A program made the position numbers and the translations under genes. Below, one piece after another: positions 1-5,381 of a DNA stretch of 12,181 nt. Source of the DNA: Chromatiaceae bacterium (GTDB taxonomy: Bacteria; Pseudomonadota; Gammaproteobacteria; Chromatiales; Chromatiaceae); contig DTXR01000020.1 in NCBI GenBank assembly GCA_012962365.1, forward strand, positions 1-12,181, written 5' to 3'. The notes below the pieces were generated by a model. The model did not search any database. It was not told the origin of the DNA and saw only the letters and a program-made list of their open reading frames with translations. Position 1 is the stretch's first letter; the number at the start of each line of letters is the position of its first letter.

Positions 1-560
1 ACTTGGACGACTGGGTCGCCTGGGCCTGGGAGAACGGCATCGATGAACGCGTAATCGCCTTTTTGCGCTTTCGCCCCGAGCTGTTGTTCGATTTTGACCC
101 TGCCCACAATCCTGTCGCCTTTCCTTCTCCTCGTTCCTGGGAATTCGCCCACCGCAGCCTGCAGAAATTCGGTAACCAACCCAGCCTGCTCCAAGGCACC
201 TTGCAGGCCTGCGTCGGCCCCGCAGCAGGCATCGAGTTACACGCCTTCGTCAACAGCCTGGACAAGATGCCGGATCTGGACGACATCCTCCAGGGAAAAG
301 AAGTCCCGGTGCCTGACGAAGTCGATTTGCAATATGCTGTGGCTTCCTCGCTTGTGGGTCGTGCCATTCGTGCACGGGCAGCATCCGACGCCAACGAGAC
401 GATCGGCCATATCCTCAACTACGCCAATCGCTTCCCGCAGAAAGAAATGGGCGTGATGCTGGTATCCGACCTTCACCGCGCCATTGGTGATCAATTGTTC
501 CAGGTACCCCAGTTCACCGACTGGGCCACAGCAATCGGTGAAGTGATGCTCTATGGATGA
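1..560 (+). CDS. MoxR-type AAA+ ATPase, C-terminal part (5' end outside window)
   Basis: This is the last 185 or so residues of a protein whose start lies before the window; the first in-frame codon, TTG at 3-5, is probably an internal Leu. The fragment reads as the end of an AAA+ module of the AAA_5/MoxR kind. An aromatic helix is followed by FPSPRSWE (fragment residues 40-47), which fits the sensor-2 arginine region (R44), and then by a helical lid and tail of about 130 residues. Walker A, Walker B and sensor 1 would lie upstream and cannot be checked. Its stop overlaps the next start by 8 nt, and that gene encodes a VWA-like protein. MoxR ATPases are typically encoded beside VWA partners and act as chaperones that remodel or activate a target, so an ATPase/adaptor pair is the likely job. 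The substrate is unknown. The family call rests on the sensor-2 motif and on context. Confidence 0.75.
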   Translation, partial: LDDWVAWAWENGIDERVIAFLRFRPELLFDFDPAHNPVAFPSPRSWEFAHRSLQKFGNQPSLLQGTLQACVGPAAGIELHAFVNSLDKMPDLDDILQGKEVPVPDEVDLQYAVASSLVGRAIRARAASDANETIGHILNYANRFPQKEMGVMLVSDLHRAIGDQLFQVPQFTDWATAIGEVMLYG

Positions 561-1833
561 ACCTGATGCCGAAAAGATCCGAACCAAGCTGGCCGCAGCG
601 CGCACCCGCCTGATCCTGGACAAACCCTTTCTTGGCGCCCTGGTATTGCGCCTGCCACTCAAGGAAGCCGATCCCGACTGGTGCCCAACCACGGGCACGG
701 ACGCCAAACACTTTTACTACAACCCCGAATACATCAATTCCCTGACCCTGCCCCAAACCCAGTTCATGCTGGCGCACGAAGCACTGCACTGCGCGCTATC
801 CCACTTTTCCCGGCGTCAGCACCGAGTGCTGCACCGCTGGAACCTGGCCTGTGATTACGCCATCAATCCCCTGCTGGTGGAAGATGGTCTGACGCCGCCC
901 TATGACACCCTGATCATGGACGAATACAAGGGCATGACGGCCGAGGAGATCTATCCTTTGCTGCAGGATGACGACAGCCAGGAAACCATCGACGAACATT
1001 TGTACGACGAGAGCAGTGATGGCAGTGGTGAAGGCAATGGCGATCAGGAACCGCCACCGGAGCAGCAAAAAGAAAAACAGCAGGAACCCAAAGACAGCTC
1101 AGATCAGGGAAAATCTGGCGGCAAAGATCAGCAGCGTGACGATGCCGGCAACCAACCGCGTCCTGGCGATACGCCCCAGCCTCCGCCCCTGACGCCGGAG
1201 GAAAAGGAAACGCTGGAGGTGCAGTGGCAGCAACGCATGGCCGGTGCCGCCCAGCAAGCCATACAGGCCGGCAAGATGGACGGCGCCATGGCGCGCATGA
1301 TCGATCATCTGCTACAGCCACAACTACCCTGGCGCATGTTGCTGGCGCGTTACATGACCGCCAGCGCACGAGACGACTTTAGCTACATGCGTCAGTCACG
1401 CCGCAGCCAGGGAGAGGCCATCCTGCCTTCCCTGCACAGCAGCCAGGTGGACGTTGTCGTCGCGGTGGATACCAGCGGTTCCATACGAGACAGTGAAATA
1501 CGGGAGTTTCTCTCCGAGGTCTCTGCCCTCAAGGGCCAGATGCGGGCGCGTGTTACGCTGATTCCTTGTGATGCAACCATCCCCGATGAGGCACCCTGGA
1601 TATTCGAACCCTGGGAGGAGCTGTCCCTGGAAACCGAAATAAGCGGTGGTGGCGGCACGGATTTCCGTCCTGTGTTTCAATGGGTGGAGACGCAATCCCA
1701 AAAACCGGAGATACTGGTGTATTTCTCGGATCTGGAAGGGTCCTTCCCCGAACTTGCACCAGCTTACCCTGTCTTATGGTTAGTCAAGGGTAAAGAGAAA
1801 CCTCCATGGGGGCAAAGGATACAACTGAACTGA
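553..1833 (+). CDS. DUF2201-type protein: HExxH metallopeptidase-like domain plus VWA-like domain
   Basis: This 426-residue cytoplasmic protein has no signal peptide or membrane segment. The N-terminal part (about 1-135) carries HEALH at 75-79 followed by ACDYAIN at 99-105. That fits a zincin-type helix with a possible downstream ligand, as in the DUF2201 putative metallopeptidase family. Residues about 137-218 form a low-complexity linker rich in Asp, Glu, Gln, Gly and Pro. The C-terminal part (about 225-426) includes a helical stretch and a VWA-like fold with MIDAS-type elements: DTSGS at 306-310, GGGGTD at 365-370 and SDLEG at 392-396. The ATG at 553 lies inside the end of the ATPase gene, and the downstream M48 gene starts on its stop (TGATG), so translation of all three is probably coupled. 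By analogy with RavA-ViaA and NorQ-NorD, it probably acts as the adaptor or effector of the MoxR ATPase. Peptidase activity is unproven. Confidence 0.87.
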   Translation: MDEPDAEKIRTKLAAARTRLILDKPFLGALVLRLPLKEADPDWCPTTGTDAKHFYYNPEYINSLTLPQTQFMLAHEALHCALSHFSRRQHRVLHRWNLACDYAINPLLVEDGLTPPYDTLIMDEYKGMTAEEIYPLLQDDDSQETIDEHLYDESSDGSGEGNGDQEPPPEQQKEKQQEPKDSSDQGKSGGKDQQRDDAGNQPRPGDTPQPPPLTPEEKETLEVQWQQRMAGAAQQAIQAGKMDGAMARMIDHLLQPQLPWRMLLARYMTASARDDFSYMRQSRRSQGEAILPSLHSSQVDVVVAVDTSGSIRDSEIREFLSEVSALKGQMRARVTLIPCDATIPDEAPWIFEPWEELSLETEISGGGGTDFRPVFQWVETQSQKPEILVYFSDLEGSFPELAPAYPVLWLVKGKEKPPWGQRIQLN

Positions 1834-3314
1834 TGCCTGCAAACAAACGGCCAATGCATCATCGCTGCCTTATTGTGGTACTCGGGCTGTGCCTGAGCCT
1901 GACGCCGCTGCATGTGTGGAGTATCAGTGGTGATGATTTGCCAGATATCGGCGCGGCATCCGGCAACATGTTCACACCTGCCCAGGAAAAGCAGCTGGGC
2001 AAGACGTTCATGCGCTACATCCGCGCCACCCAGCCCGTCATCACAGACCCTTTGATGGACGACTACATCAACAAGCTGGGCAATACCCTGGTGGATCACA
2101 GTCAGGGGGCGGGTTCCAAATTCACCTTCTTCCTCGTGGACAGCCCGCAGGTCAACGCCTATGCGGGTCCAGGCGGTTATATCGGCGTATACACAGGTCT
2201 CGTGCTCACCACGGAATCCGAAAGTGAGCTGGCCGCCGTACTCGCCCATGAGATCACCCATGTCACGCAGAAGCATCTGCAGCGCGCTTGGTATGCCGCC
2301 AGTAACCTGAGTCTGGTTCAGGGTGCGGCACTGGTCGCTGCCATCATTCTTGGCGCTACCGCCGGCGGTGATGCCGCCATCGCAGCGACCATGGGAGCAC
2401 AGGCGGCATTGAAACAGCAGCAGATCAACTTCACCCGGCACAATGAGAAAGAAGCCGATCGCCTGGGTATCAACATACTGCACGATGCTGATTTCGATCC
2501 CCATGCCATGCCCAGCTTTTTTGCACGCATGGGCCGGGCCAACAAGCGTTACGGTACAGAGCTCCCCGAATTCCTGCGCACCCACCCGGTGACCAACTCC
2601 CGGATTGCCGACTCGTTGGGCCGCGCGGAAAAGTTTCCCTACCGGCAACGACCCGACAGCATCCGCTACCTGTTGCTGAGAGCACATTTGAGAGAGCGAA
2701 GCTTCGACGAGCCCAGCCAGGCCGTCACCTATTTTCGCACCCTGTTGAAGGAAGGCCGCTACCGCGACGAATCCGCTGCGCGTTACGGGCTGAGCCTGGC
2801 GCTGTTACGCGACGACCGTTACCAGGATGCAGCCGAAGAACTGAACAAGCTCATTCAGCAACGCCCGGGCACGCTGGAATTCGTCATTGCCGCCTCTCGA
2901 ACCGACATGGAAGCAGGTAACAAGAAGAAAGCCATTTCCCATCTGGAACAAAGCGCACACAAATTCCCGTTGAGCTATCCCCTGCAAATTACCCTGGCCG
3001 AGTTTTATTTGCGTGCGGGTCAGGCAGACAAGGCCTACAAGAAGCTGAAACTATTGACTTCCCTGCAACCGGAAAACACGCAAACCTACAAACTGCTGGC
3101 CCAGGCAGCTGCTACTCTGGGCAACAAGGCAGAAAGTCATGAATACATGGCGATGCACTACTATCTGATGGGAGCACTGGAGTCGTCACTCATGCAGTTG
3201 AAAATCGCCTTGCGCGTACCCGGGCTGAATTTTTACCGCACTGCAAGACTCGAATCCCAGCTGAAAAAAGTACAGTCTGAAATCGACGAACTAAAAAAAG
3301 AACACGACAAGTAA
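1833..3314 (+). CDS. bepA: Periplasmic M48 zinc metalloprotease with TPR-like C-terminus (BepA/YfgC type)
   Basis: This is a secreted M48 metalloprotease of the BepA type. In E. coli, BepA helps assemble or degrade the LPS translocon subunit LptD and other outer-membrane proteins. From the start chosen here (493 residues) there is a signal peptide, with a basic n-region and a hydrophobic core at about 12-25. The zinc motif HEITH is at 139-143, the third ligand is probably E207 in NEKEADRLG, and a THP motif places H251 where BepA has its regulatory histidine. Residues about 270-480 are repeated helical pairs of TPR type, and the C-terminus is a charged coiled coil. ATG 1833 overlaps the upstream stop (TGATG) and gives a compact signal peptide. 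An in-frame ATG at 1806 would add nine residues with acidic side chains and is less likely. A hydrophobic stretch at about 162-190 follows the active-site helix, as is usual in this family. Confidence 0.9.
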   Translation: MPANKRPMHHRCLIVVLGLCLSLTPLHVWSISGDDLPDIGAASGNMFTPAQEKQLGKTFMRYIRATQPVITDPLMDDYINKLGNTLVDHSQGAGSKFTFFLVDSPQVNAYAGPGGYIGVYTGLVLTTESESELAAVLAHEITHVTQKHLQRAWYAASNLSLVQGAALVAAIILGATAGGDAAIAATMGAQAALKQQQINFTRHNEKEADRLGINILHDADFDPHAMPSFFARMGRANKRYGTELPEFLRTHPVTNSRIADSLGRAEKFPYRQRPDSIRYLLLRAHLRERSFDEPSQAVTYFRTLLKEGRYRDESAARYGLSLALLRDDRYQDAAEELNKLIQQRPGTLEFVIAASRTDMEAGNKKKAISHLEQSAHKFPLSYPLQITLAEFYLRAGQADKAYKKLKLLTSLQPENTQTYKLLAQAAATLGNKAESHEYMAMHYYLMGALESSLMQLKIALRVPGLNFYRTARLESQLKKVQSEIDELKKEHDK

Positions 3315-3414
3315 TACCCGTGCGCACGCTATAGTCTCCTGTCTTTTTGTCTCCCAGGTAAAAAAATGCTGAAAATAAGGCGATATTTTGCTGCTTAGGT
3401 CAACTCAAACCACT

Positions 3415-3442
3415 TTTTCACTATGGCAACAAAAAATATTGT
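3415..3442 (+). promoter_or_regulatory. Possible sigma70-type promoter of the HU-like gene
   Basis: The 176-nt gap before the HU-like gene is clearly more AT-rich than its surroundings. The best pair found is TTTTCA (3415-3420) and TATTGT (3437-3442) with a 16-nt spacer, which would leave a leader of about 40 nt. An overlapping alternative is an extended -10 (TGCTAAGTT, 3442-3450). Both matches are partial. Apart from this, the gap holds a 10-bp palindrome (CGTGCGCACG, about 3319-3328) and nothing recognised. Confidence 0.25.
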
Positions 3443-3490
3443 GCTAAGTTTCGCTACGGAATTACCCGAAAACATGAGGAGAGTAATCTG

Positions 3491-3865
3491 ATGGTAAAGA
3501 AGACCACCAAGAAAGTTTCTGTTCAGACAGCAGCGAAAAAGTTAACCGCCATAAGCAAGAAGCAAACAAAGAACCAAATTCTAACTGCTATCGCAGAAGA
3601 CACCGGTTTGACCAAGAAGGACGTTGCCGCCGTGTTCGCTTCACTGGGCGACCTCATTACAAGACATATCAAGAAGCGCGGATCAGGTGAATTCGCCATC
3701 CCCGATACCGGCGTCAAGATCCGTCGCGTGAAGAAGCCAGCCCGCAAGGCGCGTATGGGGCGCAACCCGGCTACCGGCGAAGCCATGAAGATTGCGGCCA
3801 AGCCAGCCAGCACCACCGTCAAGGTTACCGCGCTGAAAGCACTCAAGGACGCAGTGTCCAAATAG
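3491..3865 (+). CDS. HU/IHF-like DNA-binding protein with lysine-rich N-terminal extension
   Basis: This 124-residue basic protein belongs to the bacterial histone-like HU/IHF superfamily. Residues about 28-60 match the HU dimerisation helices (KNQILTAIAEDTGLTKKDV...). Residues 87-97 hold the DNA-binding arm motif RMGRNPATGE, with the intercalating proline expected at P93. The C-terminal LKALKDAV at 116-122 is also typical. It is longer than canonical HU (about 90 residues) because of roughly 27 extra N-terminal residues rich in Lys and Thr. The segment between the helices and the arm (GSGEFAIPDTGVKIRRVKKPARK) also differs from the usual GFGTF region. It should bind and bend DNA with little sequence preference, and the extension may add non-specific contacts. 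The start is well supported by AGGAG at 3477-3481, 9 nt before the ATG. The gene stands alone, with its own AT-rich upstream region and a strong terminator. Confidence 0.9.
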   Translation: MVKKTTKKVSVQTAAKKLTAISKKQTKNQILTAIAEDTGLTKKDVAAVFASLGDLITRHIKKRGSGEFAIPDTGVKIRRVKKPARKARMGRNPATGEAMKIAAKPASTTVKVTALKALKDAVSK

Positions 3866-3896
3866 TCTGCAACAACAGCATTCCCGCCCATGCAGG

Positions 3897-3930
3897 AAAG
3901 CCGGCGTCATGCGAGTGACGCCGGCTTTTT
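3897..3930 (+). terminator. Rho-independent terminator after the HU-like gene
   Basis: A perfect 13-bp stem (AAAGCCGGCGTCA, 3897-3909, pairing with 3916-3928) encloses a 6-nt loop (3910-3915) and runs into TTTTT (3926-3930). It lies 31 nt after the HU-like stop. The aspartic protease gene converges from the other side and ends at 3943, so the same stem may weakly end that transcript, although the T-tract on that strand is only three bases. Confidence 0.92.
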
Positions 3931-3942
3931 CATGTCAGGTTT

Positions 3943-4464
3943 TCAGGGTAGCTGACGCAGGGTCAACACACCATTGCGCTGTATCAACTCCAGCTTCTTG
4001 AGAAAACTCATGCCCAGCAACACCTGATTGGACGGCTTCAGATCCGGGAGTATGGTGGCACGCAGGTTGTGCATTTCGATCACCCCCAGGCTCACCCGAT
4101 GCAGTGTCGTCTGCCATACAGCAACCACCCCGTTGGCCGTATGACTGAACGCCCCTCCGTGCTTTTTCAGACCCAGTCTTTCGGCCAGCGCCTCAGATAC
4201 AGCAACATCCGTAGCGCCTGTATCGACCAGAAAAACCACGGGATGACCGTTGATGGCTCCGCTGGCGACATAATGCCCTTGGGCATTGCGCTCGAGCACC
4301 ACCTCCCTCACCCCTTGCCCGGAAACGCTGCCGCCGGGTATGGAGTTGGGGTTCTCCCTCTGCTCCAGCACCCTGCCAAAAAACAGCGTCAACAGAAACA
4401 ACAGCAGAACCCAGGCGGCAATGATCATGCCCTTGCCCAAGCCCTGCCCTGGTGGAGATGTCAT
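3943..4464 (-). CDS. Membrane-anchored retroviral-type aspartic protease (TIGR02281-like, clan AA)
   Basis: This 173-residue protein has one N-terminal membrane segment (about 13-30), a linker of about 25 residues, and a single-lobe retropepsin-like domain (about 52-173). The catalytic signature is VDTGATDVAVS at 80-90, with D81 as the catalytic aspartate. A typical second motif, VLLGMSFLKKLEL, is at 148-160. One lobe has one catalytic Asp, so activity would need a homodimer, as in retropepsins. The orientation is probably N-in with the domain in the periplasm, but this was inferred by eye. Bacterial members of this family are widespread in proteobacteria and their substrates are mostly unknown. 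It lies 32 nt downstream of the MlaC-like gene on the same strand and is probably co-transcribed. ATG 4464 is the only start before an upstream in-frame stop, and no strong Shine-Dalgarno precedes it. Confidence 0.87.
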   Translation of the reverse strand: MTSPPGQGLGKGMIIAAWVLLLFLLTLFFGRVLEQRENPNSIPGGSVSGQGVREVVLERNAQGHYVASGAINGHPVVFLVDTGATDVAVSEALAERLGLKKHGGAFSHTANGVVAVWQTTLHRVSLGVIEMHNLRATILPDLKPSNQVLLGMSFLKKLELIQRNGVLTLRQLP

Positions 4465-4496
4465 CTCAGTGCTATTTCATCCTGTTGTAAGGAAAA

Positions 4497-5204
4497 CTAT
4501 GATCCGGAAGAAAGCTGGCGATGAGGCCGGGCAACCGGGCGCTGATCCCGTCCCCTGGGCATGTACATGGTCTGTCGGAATTGACGACGATAGTGAACCA
4601 CGGCACTCTGACCATTCGCCATCACATCAAACACTTTCCAGCCTTCTTTGGCCTTGTAGAAACGGAAATCCAGGCGCGTAGGGTAGCCCTTTGGCCCCCG
4701 GATTGTAGTGGTCACCATGCCCGTGCGAGCATTGGGCTGCATGCGCTGAGACACCACACTGACCGTCTGATTGTTGTAGCTGATCAGGCGTTGCACCATG
4801 GTGGAGAGGAACTGCTGCTTGATGCGCTTCGCCATGCGAATACGCTGACCTTCACTCATGTGGCGGTACATGTTGCCGGCGGCGGATTTGGCCATGTAGT
4901 CAAAATCGAAATAGGGCGCTACCTCATTGTCCAGGTAGTTGCGCAACAGATCCGTGTTTAGATCTTTACTGCGCAGACGCTCGAGCAAACGCTCCATGCC
5001 TTCCTCAAGCACTGCTGCGGGACTGCCCTTGGCGTATTCGGGTACCGGCGGCCGAGGCATGGGCGCTACCTGTCTGGGCGCCGGCGCAATCTGCCTGGGC
5101 ATGGGCGGTGCAAAGCCATAACTTCCTGGCACGGGCGTACCAGGCTGGGCTTGAACAGCTCCCATACTCATCACCGCCAACATCGTGAACATTGTTTTTT
5201 TCAT
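4497..5204 (-). CDS. MlaC/Ttg2D-family periplasmic protein with proline-rich linker
   Basis: This 235-residue protein begins with a signal peptide (1-19, likely cleavage after VQA). A linker at about 21-57 is rich in Pro and Met with repeated APxPRQ-like units, and the MlaC/Tol_Tol_Ttg2 domain spans about 60-205. The family hallmark is NEVAPYFDFDYMAK at 93-106, and strands around 147-180 and DFRFYKAKEGWKVFDV at 179-194 also fit. The last 25 or so residues form a basic Arg- and Pro-rich tail. MlaC carries phospholipid between the outer-membrane MlaA complex and the inner-membrane MlaFEDB transporter. No mlaA, mlaD, mlaE, mlaF or mlaB is adjacent, so this copy is an orphan or serves another system. 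The long linker and basic tail are not typical of canonical MlaC. The start is decided by a perfect AGGAGG 8 nt before the ATG. Confidence 0.87.
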   Translation of the reverse strand: MKKTMFTMLAVMSMGAVQAQPGTPVPGSYGFAPPMPRQIAPAPRQVAPMPRPPVPEYAKGSPAAVLEEGMERLLERLRSKDLNTDLLRNYLDNEVAPYFDFDYMAKSAAGNMYRHMSEGQRIRMAKRIKQQFLSTMVQRLISYNNQTVSVVSQRMQPNARTGMVTTTIRGPKGYPTRLDFRFYKAKEGWKVFDVMANGQSAVVHYRRQFRQTMYMPRGRDQRPVARPHRQLSSGS

Positions 5205-5212
5205 TATCTCTT

Positions 5213-5218
5213 CCTCCT
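5213..5218 (-). promoter_or_regulatory. Strong Shine-Dalgarno (AGGAGG) of the mlaC-like gene
   Basis: The sequence reads AGGAGG on the - strand, with an 8-nt spacer to the ATG at 5204. It is the strongest ribosome-binding site in the window and fixes the start. The four - strand genes before the coupled pair have weaker sites, so this protein may be made in larger amounts than its neighbours. Confidence 0.75.
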
Positions 5219-5296
5219 CTGCTATGAATTTTTCTATTTGGCCGGATGCCCCATTGGGCTCCCGCCTTTGTGATCATTCTGATCGAACCCATTTTC

Positions 5297-5366
5297 GTCA
5301 TTCCGGTGCTGGCCGGAATCGAGTAACCGCAAAAGCCTGGTTTCCAACTTGCACCGGGGTGGCAAG
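5297..5366. repeat. Degenerate dispersed palindromic (REP/BIME-like) repeat
   Basis: Two hairpins lie in the gap between the VWA gene and the mlaC-like gene. The first has arms ATTCCGG (5300-5306) and CCGGAAT (5313-5319) around a 6-nt loop. The second pairs CTTGCAC (5348-5354) with GTG/CAAG (5359-5366), with one bulged base. Their order and flanks (CGTCATTCCGG, CCGGAATC, then CCTGGTTTCC and ACTTGCACCGG) resemble the common intergenic element of proteobacterial genomes built on ATTCCGG...CCGGAATCCAG arms, with the second half decayed. Only one copy is in the window, so the repeat status comes from resemblance. Neither hairpin is followed by a T-tract in the direction of the flanking genes. Confidence 0.45.
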
Positions 5367-5381
5367 GTATTCGAACTTATC

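Noticed and set aside
1806..1832. Upstream start for the M48 protease at ATG 1806
   Set aside because: It adds nine residues including acidic ones before a normal signal peptide, whereas ATG 1833 overlaps the upstream stop as TGATG.
1764..2687. Long open frame (307 codons) on the - strand opposite the M48 gene
   Set aside because: It lies wholly antisense to a gene with clear M48 motifs. The translation has no recognisable family and the frame is open because of the codon bias of the true gene.
3319..3328. Palindrome CGTGCGCACG after the M48 gene as a terminator
   Set aside because: It has no loop and no T-tract, so it cannot be called a terminator. The end of the M48 transcript is not evident.
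3366..3398. Possible 10-codon leader peptide (MLKIRRYFAA) before the HU-like gene
   Set aside because: It has only a weak AGG upstream, no regulatory codons and no attenuator hairpin before the HU-like start, so it is probably chance.
5272..5284. GATCA-TTC-TGATC inverted repeat upstream of the mlaC-like gene
   Set aside because: Five-base arms are short enough to occur by chance, and no promoter was found next to it, so an operator call is not supported.
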